NCBI GenBank assembly: GCA_013407085.1
Contig: JACCGJ010001734.1
Location: 36,462-100,461, forward strand
Length of the DNA stretch: 64,000 bases
Direction: 5' to 3'
From: Atriophallophorus winterbourni
Taxonomy: Eukaryota > Platyhelminthes > Trematoda > Plagiorchiida > Microphallidae
Below, in pieces: positions 55,601 to 64,000 of this stretch. How positions within the stretch are numbered: the first letter of the stretch is position 1; every line of letters starts with the position of its first letter. The translations under genes and the position numbers were made by a program. The notes below the pieces were generated by a model that did no database searches, was not told the origin of the DNA, and saw only the letters and a program-made list of their open reading frames with translations.

Positions 55601-58600
55601 GATATGGCTATCCAACTTCGTAATTTCATTGTTTCTAACTTTTGTAACCATTAAAACTCATACACGATTGTGTAATTATACAGCAATGCAAAGGTGACAC
55701 GAATAATTGGCCCAAAATACTAAGCTCCGTGCAAAAACACGATTTCAACGCGATTTTCTCTCACTTTTGTTTAGGCGTGAGCAACGTGGTAGTATCCTAA
55801 CCCACGTGCAGTCTCTGCATGTGAGGCACTTTGCCTGATTCAGACTTGCGATTACATCCATACCAAGCAAGACCACTATGTAGTCTTCAATTCCCCTGAG
55901 TTTAAACAACCCTGACATCCCAGTTACAACCTGTCGGGCTATGTAACGTTTTGGTTTTGGCAACCGGGTTGTATCGCGGGCAGAAGCGAAGTTGGTGTTG
56001 ACAGTACCGTCATAACTCGTATTCTAACAGTATGTCCAACAGTCCATATAATTGCGCGTGGTTTGGGATACCGTAATGTTGTTCAGTATTGAGTGTAAAA
56101 TTGCCTAAATAATAATGGTAGTGAAACTGACAAATTCGCCTTTGCCGCTCATTTCCTGGGTTCCCATCGTATCGCAGCTCAGACAACGTGTAAGTGTCGT
56201 ATAAATTTACTGAGCAATAATTCGGATTTTATCCGTGATAGCGACCACTTAATTTGTTATAAATTGCTTAATAATACCACGGATCAATGGTTAGTTTTCA
56301 TATATTCAGCCTTAAACCGCAGTTTGTCTTGCCATCGTCTATCTGTTTTTCATCTATTTGCTACAGCGACTGGATATGCGTTGGAATCAAGTCGTTCTGA
56401 TGAGGTAAGTTTATTCGACCGTTCTTATTAATTAGTCTTAATATAAATTGGATTGAGACAGATTTCGGAGATCGACCGGTTTCGTGCTGTTTGAACGGGT
56501 TGATCGTGCCAAACTTATCCAACAGTGGCATACAAGTTCAAACTCAGTTTATCTATGACTATCTTTCATTGTATCTTGTTTCTGTTTTGTGTTAGTTTTT
56601 TGTCTGGCTCCGTATATGTGCTAACCACTTCCTGGAGCTGTTCCATTGATGTGATGTGAAAGCACAAGACTGATCCAGGCAAAGTGCCGCACAGTCATAG
56701 ACTGCACGTGGGTTGAGATACTGTCAGGTTGCCCAGGCCTAGACAGATACATCTTCAGTTTCAATCGTCCATACCGTTGATCTCTTATTCCGTTTACCCT
56801 GTTTTCGTTTTATCGTAGCGAAACCGAGTCTGTCGACCAGAAAGCGGTCACGGCAGAACTTGTAGAAGAACGTACGGCTCGTTTGCTCGGTCGCACACTG
56901 CTTGATCTCCTCCGTAAGTTTTTCTCTTTTAAAGGCACTAAATTATCCCTTCGAAAGAAATCCGAACCGTCCGTTTGTTTTTAGGTCTAATTTATTCCAC
57001 TAACGGCTATGAATTCGCTTGTCAAGCTTCAGAAGACCCATCTTGCGACGATGGTATGGACGATATTGATATGCCTTCGGATGATAAACCTGCTGGACCG
57101 TCCTCTCAAACCTCAGACACCAATCATTTGGGTGCCCTGGCGCGTGCATTACTCGCTCAAGCGGATTCGCAACCTGCCTCCAGCACGTCGGATTCCAGCT
57201 CTGATCCACTGTTTCTCTGTGCTTTGTCAAAATGTTTGACGTGGCCAGACAGTTCAGCCTGCCTTAAAGCTTCCCAGTACATTCCTTCGCTCATCGACGC
57301 TGTAAGTGAACCAGTTCCTTTTCTACGAACTTCAGCTCGTTGTTTGTTCTGTACAATTTGCCCTGGTGTTTTGATGATCTGTGCTTGAAAATTGAAACAA
57401 CAAGTCCGTTAACGTGGTTACAGTAAAAGCCTGTGCCACACCGTCGATTACTCAGTTCAAGTCTGGTTTAGATTAATCGCATAAAAACTCATACCGTTTC
57501 AGTGGCATATCCCGGGTTTAAAACTCACCGCATTTCACAATATGTCGTAAACCCCCGTCCTTCATCATACCCAGCTATGAAATAAGTCAACCGTCAGGAA
57601 AATATCTCCAACAACCAAGCATTCTGTCCAGTGCCTATAGCACTTCATGCCAATGAAACATGAGACAAGTAACAGTCATATGGGTTACAAGAAAGCACTT
57701 ACTGTTAGAAATAGCATTGAATGCCTATGGGGCTCAGGTATGTATGAAAAGACTACGTGGGCTGAGATACTTTCGCTCAGCTGCCGAGTTGTAATTCATA
57801 GTTGCTCTCACAGTTGAAATAGTTGATTATGGGAGAAGGCTAAAAACAAGGATATATAAACACAAACTGGTTATGCAATGACATGATCATGTGCATCTGT
57901 ATTAACCCTTAACAGTCGAATGGGTCAAATTCGGTACACAAAATTTAAAGGTTTATGATGGGATAAATAAAAAAATCACTTCCGTATGCCGGGAGTATCG
58001 GATTCGGCACACGTTCTGTTCTCGTTTTATACGCGTTTAAGACGGCTGAGCCATGCGGCGCGCCAGTTGTCAACAAACTTCGGAAGTGAGGTGATGCTTG
58101 TAAAATAATTCAGGCAGTTAAGGGTTGAGAGGGACATGAATTCGATTTGAAAGTTAACTGAAAATCGTTGCCAAGGGCAGAACGTTTAAGTGTTTCTTGA
58201 AGCGTGTTGTTCAGGCCACAACTATAAACCAGTTAGGGCACGCAAGAATCCCAGTAGATGAGATCGCACGCTGCCGAAAACTTCGTATGATGCCCATCGT
58301 CAATTTGCTTCGAAAGAAGTTTCGCTAGTGATGTCATCTCATTTTGGTGACTGAACGTCCGTAATCAGCTATATCGGCGCGGAGAACAACTGAACTATAA
58401 TCAAGCACTTATCTGTGTTTCTTCGTTATGCCCGATTTGTTTACCCGTGTCACGATACGTTTCGTACGTGCTTTTCGATCCATTCCTGGGAACCGCTGTA
58501 CAGTTCGGTGAGATTTTCGAACCACTACTAAACTCGAGAGCTTTTTTTCAAAAATTCATTGGGGCTAAGCGTGAGTATGACACGTTGAATCTTTGTGAGA

Positions 58601-61600
58601 ATATTTTTACGGAATTCGACAATTCGTCTTGTGAAACTTGTTTACCGCTTCTGCTGTCTCAAGACTCCGCGGACTTAATTATACCAGAAGACACTTCGAA
58701 AGATCCTGTAGTGGTACATGGATGCAAGGGATATGACCACTGCAAAACTGGTCAGCTCCATTTAGCTTAGATTCACTGTCTTCATTGGTCATTCCGAGGT
58801 TAGCGTGCCAACTCGGTGATCGGTGGCTTCAACTGTCCATCTTTCACTTAATCATATCAGCTATGTGATCTCCTCTCTTGGTCAACGTGTTATCGTTAAT
58901 CGTTGATCTGTATGTTTCATCGATTAATCTTTGTCTGTGATCCTAGGTAGTTGTTGCAAAATTACGGCAAATTAAGTTGCTGGCAAGTCAAAAAAGCTTG
59001 TCTTGTATGTGACTGCTTCATCTCTTCTAGCGGTTTCGTTTCTTTTCATTTTCCATTTAGATGGTCAACCCTCCCACTCCCCTTGTCTCCTATCCTCTCG
59101 CTAAACGCCCCTTTCCTTGCCAACTCGCCGAGAAAGTGTTCTTCGCTGTGCTTTGCGGTCTCCATCTTCATGGTAAAAATGCTGAGACCAATCTACCAAG
59201 TCTGTTGGTTTGTGGTCATCGCGTTTATACTGCCGTTGAAGCTGGCGCTCCCCGTGCTTGCCTTCGGGAAACTTTGGCCAAGGTTTTGCTGAATGCGAGT
59301 GGTTCCACCAGTTCGGAAAAAGTGATGCAAAGTATACAGGTACGTACTCTCCTGTGCTAAATTGAACACGTCAAATTTACAATGTCTTGCGTCTGTATAC
59401 CCATCTTGGTTGCTCGCTTGCTTTTTTCTTTTTCAATAATGAGAACCACCTTGTTTCGTACGTATCCAGTTTAAAAATGAAATTTGTGTATGTTACGGAT
59501 GTATGATGGTTTTAAGTCTTAAGGCAGAAAAATACCCACCAAAGGTTACACTGCAAGTTGTAAAAACCTTGGCGAAAATTTGGCAAAGCGTTAATGGCAA
59601 TCGCTAAATACTTCTCAACTTTGTTTTTGCTCATTAGCTTCGGAAGTGGGCGTCTTTATGTGTGGCACCTAAAGCGTTTGCTATGCGTATCTCGATGATA
59701 ATTTCAATATGTGGTCCGTGTGCAATACGTGTTCATCCTCGCGAATATCTGTGTATCTAGCATTTTATGGTTGTTTTTCTCTTATTGATGGATGATTTTT
59801 TCAACGCTGCCACTGTAAGGTTTTAACGTTCTCGTTGGGGGTTCAGGAACCCGCCGTTTGCTTCAATTTGCCCGTGTAGCTTGGTTCGAACTTTAATGAT
59901 GATGTATTAGCAATCTTTCTCTTCGCATGTACATATGAATGCACAAGTCATCGACTGTATGTGGGCTAAATTTTTGTCAGGTTGCCAAAACCTAGACAGA
60001 TATGAGCAATGGGATAGAAATGACTGTGAGACTCAAGCGTGTTTGCGCACGCAGCTCACTGCGGGTGGCAAATTAATTTATCATGATGTTACCTGTGCAT
60101 GCACTATCGTATGCTCCATTCTTGTTTCGCTACATTAACAGAACTTTGAAACGAAACTATTTGACGAGTCGAAGCCATTAGCAGAGAAGGCTAAACGTGA
60201 AGTGTTCAAAAAAGTCGTCCAGCCTATCATCGGGGTAAGTTTTTCCTTCTTTTGTCACGAACCCATAAGGATTCTATTCGATATCGCGTCTTTTTATTAT
60301 TCCGCAACCGTTAAAGAGCCCTGCCTCGACATTCGTTTATGCATCAATTCCTTGATTTCTCCTCGCCCGTGCTTCGATTCGGTCTCAATATTGTGATAAT
60401 TGTAAGCAATGCAACATGTGAACTCCGCGATATTGAATTAAACTTGCCGATCCACTGTCGTTATTTGATCGAAGTTAATTTGTAACCAGTTTACCCTTGA
60501 CCATGAGTGGTTGGAAATTGACTTTATTGAATAAGCACCCTTTGGGACTATCCATGAGAAGTGACGCTGCTATGTTTCTATATGGAAAATTAGCGCAGAG
60601 TTAACCAGTTGGTATCGAAATCGCTGGCACGGCTATTAAGGGGTTCAGGATGATATATGTTTTCTGTTTTCAGACATGGTACTGACAAATCCGCTGGTTT
60701 ATATTTAAGAAACCACTCGTTAGGCCACGAGTCAAACCACAATACCACACAATTGGGCCGTTACATTGTCAGCTTGTACAAGCCTGGGTTGTAATTTTTT
60801 GAACCTGTCAATATCATCAGCCTATGTGACACTTAGCCTGATTACATACATGCAATCGGTATGTATGTATGAAAGCACAAGCCTGATCCAGGCAAAGTGC
60901 CGCACAGTCAGAGACTGCACGTGGGTGAAGATACTGTCAGGTTGCCCAGGCCTAGACAGATATGTGGAAGAAAAAGAACAGGAAATTGTAGTGAGACTCC
61001 AGCGTGTTTCAGCATGCAGCTCACTACCGTTGGCCAATCAATTTAGCACGATGTTAACCGCACAGCACAGAAATGCAGCACGATTGCACATTCGTGCGAC
61101 ATGCAATCGGTGGCAGCATTCAATTGTCACGGTGTAGAAGGAAATTAATCGAAAATTGCACATTAACGAAACTTCGAACGTTTATCATTATGAGGAACTC
61201 TGAGCGGTTTTTCTTCCTTCTACAACCATCACACGTGCACGCCATTGTCCTACGTTTTCTCCGATGGTGCACTTGAGCTGTTCTGCAAAGCGAGCTATAT
61301 TTACTCCGTGGTGTCAAAACTTTTTTCGAACCGTCGGTATCGTCGTCTTTGCGTGTTCTTTGGGGCAATAGCCCCATGTTTATATTGCGTGAGGTTAGGA
61401 TGTCTTTTTGTCACTATTTCGTTGTTTAATTAACTGCGTCTATGGCTTCTCGCTTCCCCCTAGATTCCTCTGAGCGAACGCTTTCGTGACCCGGTAACCA
61501 TCACAACCCTGGCCCCTCTTCGCCGGTCCACGTGGAAGCAAACGCTTCGAAACGGTGATGCGTTGTCAAACACAGACAATTTGGGTTTATTTGAATTATT

Positions 61601-61613
61601 TTTAAATTCATAA
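39509..61613 (+). CDS. XPO5: Exportin-5, complete gene of 25 exons
   Basis: Nuclear export receptor of the karyopherin-beta family; with Ran-GTP it carries pre-miRNAs and other structured small RNAs through the nuclear pore. Exon ends joined in order give one open frame of 3,843 nt (1,280 residues; vertebrate XPO5 is about 1,200), with all 24 junctions in compatible phase and GT-AG borders. Hallmarks in family order: an Exportin-1-like N-terminal domain with EWPQQWPSMLDEF (res 121-133), FQDVPQPRRRDI (161-172), FDSDDYNGLYN (463-473), EKCVLLEALVLL (about 679-690), LPDFKVNTLLRLTIRQYIRC (exons 18-19), a variable acidic loop (exon 22) and a conserved C-terminus LSERFRDPVTITTL. HEAT-type helical repeats are expected throughout. 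The ATG at 39509 is the first in frame with exon 2. The first five introns are 29-34 nt; later ones reach 3.6 kb and hold transposons. Weakest exon: 8. Confidence 0.95.
40695..41657 (+). other. XPO5 intron 7
   Basis: 963 nt, AT-rich; no repeat or gene recognised. Confidence 0.7.
41658..50158 (+). CDS. XPO5: XPO5 exons 8-15 (central part)
   Basis: Exons: 41658-41861, 45471-45632, 45951-46029, 46798-46920, 47213-47499, 49239-49376, 49662-49765 and 49858-50158 (residues 326-791). Good family matches: SQLISRTAHAFWLTAL (exon 9), FDSDDYNGLYN (10), WPSAYIKMLTSLSASLL (11), RALHMAVASAFFRLTKTCP (13), EKCVLLEALVLL (14) and RQHVLALLAVSRRL (15). Exon 12 has a NAGNAG acceptor (starts at 47213 or 47216, changing one residue). 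Exon 8 uses an acceptor at CACAG|TCG inside the sequence after a better-looking TTTTCCAG, because only the former keeps the frame; its second half (Cys-rich) matches poorly. Exon 9's acceptor TGCCAG lacks a good pyrimidine tract. Confidence 0.9.
42000..43990 (+). mobile_element. RTE-type LINE relic in XPO5 intron 8, sense orientation
   Basis: The endonuclease part is split over frames at 42250-42600: AGDMNARV, then FGLDCHRNDNGE, HASANFRHSKRHYTWKSPS (42391-42447) and the QIDHIAINY block with the catalytic Asp-His. Reverse transcriptase: 43160-43280 with LLANIWAKERVPIPWRKS, VITPIFKKGRHDSCEN, REEQTAFRAGRGCIAQI (up to 43460). A deletion follows, with a palm remnant at 43500-43560 and the C-terminal VYNAVVRPTLLYGCETWSIQ (43671-43728), FDTRCLSRIARIR. 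Many stops and frameshifts. Lies between XPO5 exons 8 and 9 and must be spliced out with the intron. Confidence 0.82.
44190..44275 (+). repeat. XPO5-intron short repeat (SINE-like), partial copy
   Basis: TCTGATCCAGGCAACGTGCC, then a GATACTGTCAGGTTGC block; same family as 60861-61055. Confidence 0.7.
44276..45470 (+). other. XPO5 intron 8, 3' part
   Basis: Downstream of the LINE and short repeat. No further element was recognised; 44750-45400 has a weak LINE-like flavour (TTATGGTGGGCTGG region) but cannot be supported. Confidence 0.4.
47660..47850 (-). repeat. XPO5-intron short repeat, two copies in tandem
   Basis: On the plus strand, GCGGCACTTT..., GGGGCAACCTGACAGTATCTTA, then GTGCGGCACTTTGCCTGGATCAGGCTTGTGCTTTC, then a second CTGTGCAGCACTTTGCCTGG copy. 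Both are the reverse of the family consensus. Confidence 0.8.
48638..48740 (-). repeat. Short dispersed repeat, copy 3, with inverted ends
   Basis: AATGTGTTGCTCGCATC (48636-48652) and GATGTGAGCAACACATT (48723-48739) are exact inverted copies around a body related to 21990-22040 in reverse. The copy at 22080-22095 also ends GATGTGAGCAACACATT, so the inverted ends belong to the element. Confidence 0.65.
50860..52480 (+). mobile_element. RTE-type LINE relic in XPO5 intron 15, sense orientation
   Basis: The endonuclease start at 50985-51130 (RLASFNVHTLQQPEQQSGLA, SLETRGIDKCCLSKTRFRG) is followed by broken endonuclease at 51240-51600. Palm remnants around 51660-51960 (FLDIRSAQLN, LGCPISPFLFSFAM, GLDYADDIVLLG equivalents in shifting frames). 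The C-terminal part is 52103-52429 (KARLPFTRLKCLWKRRDLSL, TVLLYASACWRFRAE, FNQRCFRRIAHVRW). Intron 15 is 3,034 nt largely because of this insertion. Same clade as the intron 8 copy but a separate event. Confidence 0.82.
52921..53190 (-). other. Cys-rich open frame on the minus strand of XPO5 intron 15
   Basis: 89 codons with nine Cys in a C..C.C.....C...CC pattern (VCKPRAGNCVCEHDSDCMTR, then CC), later HCQPGHVFKTMC and SSCLP. The spacing resembles small disulfide-rich folds with a C..D.DC...CC core such as colipase/Dickkopf-like domains. A good donor (G|GTGAGC) lies inside, and no secretion signal or ATG is present, so if real it would be one exon. It could also be chance. Nothing in the plus strand here belongs to XPO5. 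Confidence 0.3.
53193..61613 (+). CDS. XPO5: XPO5 exons 16-25 (C-terminal part)
   Basis: Exons: 53193-53254, 53843-53969, 54891-55101, 55211-55308, 56367-56404, 56819-56913, 56985-57301, 59061-59339, 60142-60234 and 61464-61613 (residues 792-1280 and stop TAA). Matches: ITAPLLEPVFSSVLLAVR then AFSELWLPSNLARVHP (16-17), NLYENHENLITILSCLFVGL (18), RQYIRCCPKEYFSSALIPLL (19), RLDMRWNQVVLM (20, only 38 nt), an acidic and Ser-rich loop (22), KVFFAVLCGLHLHGKNAETN (23), AKREVFKKVVQPIIG (24) and the conserved end (25). The exon 18 donor TTGC|GTATCC was chosen because it alone aligns the family without a gap; AAG|GTCAAC upstream is a poorer alternative. Confidence 0.94.
53995..54140 (+). repeat. XPO5-intron short repeat in intron 17
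   Basis: GTATGAAAGCACGAATCTGATC, then ATGCCGCACAGTCATAG, ATACTGTGAGG and GACAGATATGAGAAAGAACATG. A further matching piece, CAGCATGCAGCTCACTACCG, lies at 54358-54378. Confidence 0.85.
55450..55555 (-). repeat. XPO5-intron short repeat in intron 19, first copy
   Basis: Plus strand: TCTGTCTAGGCCTGGGCAACC, AGACAGTATCTTAGCCCATG, TGGCCTGGATCAGGCTTGTG. Confidence 0.85.
55770..55862 (-). repeat. XPO5-intron short repeat in intron 19, second copy
   Basis: Plus strand: TTTAGGCGTGAGCAACG, GTAGTATCCTAACCCACGTG, GAGGCACTTTGCCTGATTCAG. More diverged. Confidence 0.75.
56651..56750 (+). repeat. XPO5-intron short repeat in intron 20
   Basis: A clean 100-bp copy: GTGAAAGCACAAGACTGATC, then CAGGCAAAGTGCCGCACAGT, CATAGACTGCACGTGGG, GATACTGTCAGGTTGCCCAG and CTAGACAGATAC. 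The CAGTC...GACTG pair forms a small stem. Confidence 0.88.
57906..58124. mobile_element. piggyBac-like MITE
   Basis: 219 bp bounded by inverted ends CCCTTAACAG (57906) and, reversed, CCCTTAACTG (58124). The flank is TTAA on the left (57902-57905) and TTGA on the right (58125-58128), consistent with the TTAA target duplication of piggyBac-type elements after one substitution. No coding capacity. Confidence 0.65.
58447..58770 (+). other. Unexplained 107-codon frame in XPO5 intron 22
   Basis: MSRYVSYVLFDPFLGTAVQF, later FFQKFIGAKREYDTLNLCEN and PLLLSQDSADLIIPED, ending at TAG. The composition looks protein-like (balanced, with acidic C-terminal half), but no family was recognised and no flanking splice sites extend it. 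It may be the remnant of a transposon protein. Confidence 0.25.
59930..60115 (+). repeat. XPO5-intron short repeat in intron 23, long copy
   Basis: Lacks the central GTGCCGCAC block but keeps GACAGATATGAGCAATGGG, GTGAGACTCAAGCGTGTTTG, CGCAGCTCACTGCGGG and TTTATCATGATGTTACCTG. It shows that the family's full unit is about 190 bp. Confidence 0.8.
60861..61055 (+). repeat. XPO5-intron short repeat in intron 24, most complete copy
   Basis: Contains all blocks from ATGTATGTATGAAAGCACAA through GATCCAGGCAAAGTGCCGCA, GTCAGAGACTGCACGTGGG, GGTTGCCCAGGCCTAGACAG, GTAGTGAGACTCCAGCGTG, AGCATGCAGCTCACTACCG and CACGATGTTAACC. No A/T tail, no tRNA-like A or B box and no obvious target duplication, so SINE versus MITE is undecided. 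Confidence 0.85.
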
Positions 61614-61778
61614 ACTGCTATTTTCTATATTTGTTTCTTTTCCTCGCCGTAACCCCAATTACCACATGGGCCCGTGTCGATTTGTTGCCCGAGCTATTGT
61701 TCGTTTTTCGTCAATGTGATTGCATTGAATTCGCCCATGATCCCTGATTGTATAGTGCTGAGTTTGTGCTTGGAAAGC

Positions 61779-61784
61779 AATAAA
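61779..61784 (+). terminator. XPO5 polyadenylation signal
   Basis: AATAAA, 166 nt after the XPO5 stop codon, followed by a T/G-rich stretch (GGGGTATTG, then TTCTTCTTTT). Confidence 0.7.
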
Positions 61785-61799
61785 CTTTGGGGTATTGAA

Positions 61800-63234
61800 A
61801 GATTCTTCTTTTACCGGGATTGGGTTAAATGCTGATCTGATTTTAATTTTTAGAATGCACCGAAATTTTGTCGCGAGGCAACTTTACTTTGACCAGCATG
61901 GTTCGATACCGCGCTGGAGTCGCATATTCAGTGAACACTCGTATTTCAGGGAATATCTGTAAATGTACGCTTTTATCTTAAATCGTTCTTTACTTCGTAT
62001 AATGAGTGAAAAAGTGCCATCTGCTCGTTTTATGTAAGACTGCGTCAGTTAAGAGATGTTTGTCCGAAGGATGTGAGTTATATGTTTTGATGCCACTTGC
62101 TTGGTCAGTACGTTTCTTGTTGTATGGTGGCCGTATGGCTTGCGCCATGTAATCCAGAACCTCTCCGCGGTACTGCTTGATCGAAAATATTTTTGCATGA
62201 AAATTATCTGCGGACTGACATAAGTGATGTCCGTGTGATTTATCTTGTTTCATTGTTATTCTGTTTTGATAAATAGTGCTAATTCACATACGTTACAAGC
62301 ACTGAATTTCGTATATTTCCGTCTCTCTTTGCGTTTAATTCTTGTTGGCTCACAAATTCATTGGTACGTTGTCTGGCCAGAAAATGTTGCCAGTAATAAA
62401 CCCGTTTTGGCCAAATGGCGTAATTTCTCGTTGCCGATGAGTTTCATTTGCAGGAAATTGTGGATGACCTCCCAATACATCAAAGACAAAGCTTTCCTAT
62501 TTACCGAGTTCTAGTCATCTGCCCACAGGACACATTTTTGCAAGCATAATTTTTTATTTGTGTATGCGTTGAGCACAAAGAAAACTTGGTTGGTTTAACC
62601 TAATCATCAACGGTGTATGACAACGTAACCTGTTGTGAATCATGGAAAATTTATTGTCTGCGTGAGAAGCTTGCTATGTTACGCAAACGTTATTTCGTGT
62701 TAGTAATATGTAATAACGGCGAATGCCTTTTTGTCTACAAATAAGCGATTCAACTAATGCTTCATTGGAGTATGCTGAGGCGGAAAAATATGAAGATATG
62801 TTTAGACTTTTATCGGGAGAATCTACATTTGATTTGAAATAATTGAACCTTATCCCATGCCGGAAAATCATTTCACACGTAGTAAAAATGTGGCATTCAG
62901 CTTTTCTACCAAAAAATTCACATTTGGTGCACGGCTAATCCTGTGTTGCATGGGTTACACAGTCAGCCTCGTCCCACAAACCAACGTAGACTTGTGATTA
63001 GCTGTCCGCGAGTAGTTATTACGTTGTCTACTTGTTGCACTCCATCTTGCCTGGAACGCCTTTTCAAAAACTCGCGAGGTGTGCCTGAATATTGCCTAGA
63101 CGTTTTCACGAGGTTCTTCAGCCTCTTACGCAAAATTCTATTTACCGTGCAATTTGCTTTATTTCGAAGTTTTGCGACGGTTCTTTACTTATGAGGCTAC
63201 CTTAAGTGTAAAAGCAACAACGAACCCTTGACTG
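61800..63234. other. Intergenic stretch between XPO5 and the convergent gene
   Basis: About 1.4 kb with no recognisable gene. The open frames at 61990-62253, 62245-62514 and 62943-63194 have no supporting features. Confidence 0.5.
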
Positions 63235-63240
63235 TTTATT
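63235..63240 (-). terminator. Possible polyadenylation signal of the right-edge gene
   Basis: AATAAA on the minus strand, about 410 nt downstream of the stop at 63651. Confidence 0.4.
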
Positions 63241-63650
63241 AGTATACCTGTGCTCTATGTAGATTGAGTACTGTGATGTTTCTGACTGATTGTGGTTTAA
63301 ATATAGGCAACATTCTGTACCATCTACTATTTGACGCTCAACCTAGTTTTGACCACGGATCACACTAAAGTAGTGTTTGAAAATGTTGAACAACTGCAAA
63401 AAATTTCTATACTGTGTCAAAATGTATGTTGTGGTAAGCTTACTGAACATGAAGGTTTTCGTGGAGTGTGAAGCCACGAGGTCACCCTCCGTTTACTTGA
63501 AGCGTTTCACTCGCAAATAGTGCATACAATCATGTATATAATTAATTTCAACAAAACATGATAACAACTATCTTTGCAACCAGTATGACAGACTTCGTGT
63601 TAGTTTAGGCTCTTTCGTGGCGGACTGTGGAACCACAGCTGCAACGTGCC

Positions 63651-63899
63651 TCATTTCCTTATGGCTGAGCTAAGTTGGGAAACCAGTGGCAGCAGATGGC
63701 TCATTTGTCTGCTGGATCTTCGGGATGAATCGGCGTACTCGCTGCGCCTGATCGATGCCAAATTTCGACGACGCTTGGCGCAGATCAATTCAGCGATGTT
63801 CTGCTGTGTAGAGTTGAACTGACTCAACAACGAAAGCAGCGGGTCGAGCGTATCCGGATCCATGGATAATAAATCGAACATCGCATAGTGTTCTACGTC
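63651..63899 (-). CDS. Last exon of an unidentified gene (starts beyond the right edge)
   Basis: On the minus strand a pyrimidine-rich tract ending TTCGTCCACAG precedes 63899, and an open segment of 82 codons in phase 0 runs to TGA at 63653-63651. It reads DVEHYAMFDLLSMDPDTLDP, then LLSLLSQFNSTQQNIAELIC, a basic KRRRN cluster and a Ser/Arg-rich tail (SEYADSSRRSSRQMSHLL). The acidic-helical start followed by a basic tail looks like a genuine C-terminus. Family not recognised. It is transcribed toward XPO5, so the two genes are tail to tail. Confidence 0.55.
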   Translation of the reverse strand, partial: DVEHYAMFDLLSMDPDTLDPLLSLLSQFNSTQQNIAELICAKRRRNLASIRRSEYADSSRRSSRQMSHLLPLVSQLSSAIRK

Positions 63900-64000
63900 C
63901 TGTGGACGAAGCAATTTAGGATAAAATAAAATAGGCCATAATGTGTGTTGAACTTATCGGTAACGTGAATCGGGTTGATTATAAATGACAGTATTAATTC

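Larger units (their letters stand above)
57302..59060 (+). other. XPO5 intron 22
   Basis: 1,759 nt. Contains a degraded short repeat (57733-57785), a piggyBac-like MITE (57906-58124) and an unexplained 107-codon frame (58447-58770). Confidence 0.6.

Noticed and set aside
57000..57239. Minus- and plus-strand frames overlapping XPO5 exon 22
   Set aside because: Shadows of the exon, which is supported by phase and family layout.
1..64000. Bacterial-style features (operons, CRISPR arrays, ribosome binding sites) and tRNA/rRNA genes
   Set aside because: The window is eukaryotic; no direct-repeat array with unique spacers and no tRNA or rRNA gene could be recognised by eye.

Overview
The window is eukaryotic nuclear DNA, most likely from a digenean trematode (fluke) or a close flatworm relative. 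The reasons are AT-rich intron-bearing genes whose first introns are only about 30 nt long (a flatworm trait), a Gypsy element of the CsRn1/PwRn1 type known from flukes, with a tRNA-Trp primer site, and many CR1-like and RTE-like LINE relics plus one BEL/Pao relic. Species was not determined; nothing here could be searched against a database.

Layout. (1) 1-6275: the 5' two thirds of a radial spoke head gene (RSPH4A/RSPH6A type) on the minus strand. Five exons can be read (6275 down to 1394) and the 3' end runs off the left edge; its introns hold a hairpin element (4150-4496), and a LINE 3' end sits at 230-715. (2) 6.6-39 kb: a graveyard of mobile elements. It holds a decayed CR1-like LINE with ORF1, endonuclease and reverse transcriptase (8.9-13.26 kb) and a second CR1-like LINE on the minus strand (14.13-22.4 kb). 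That second LINE is split by a nearly full-length Gypsy element (15071-20587), whose own 5' LTR is split by a third LINE fragment. Further along are a compact 2,250-bp LTR element (28407-30656), a BEL/Pao relic on the minus strand (33137-35468) and a CR1-like LINE (36.1-38.8 kb). (3) 39509-61613: a complete exportin-5 gene (XPO5) on the plus strand, 25 exons, with consistent splice phases and a 1,280-residue product. Its introns carry two RTE-type LINE relics, at least eight copies of one short interspersed repeat and a piggyBac-like MITE. (4) 63651-63899: the last exon of an unidentified minus-strand gene, convergent with XPO5.

The most unusual object is the small LTR element at 28407-30656. 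It has paired 245-bp LTRs and a perfect 5-bp target duplication. Between a Gypsy-type aspartic protease and the tail of an integrase, where reverse transcriptase, RNase H and the integrase core should be, it carries an intronless RGG-rich segment resembling the SERBP1/HABP4/Vig family of RNA-binding proteins. This looks like capture of a host mRNA by a retrotransposon. It now has one frameshift and is probably dead or non-autonomous.

Functionally the two host genes are unrelated (ciliary radial spoke; nuclear export of small structured RNAs). What they share is architecture: a cluster of 29-34 nt introns at the 5' end and large, transposon-filled introns further 3'.
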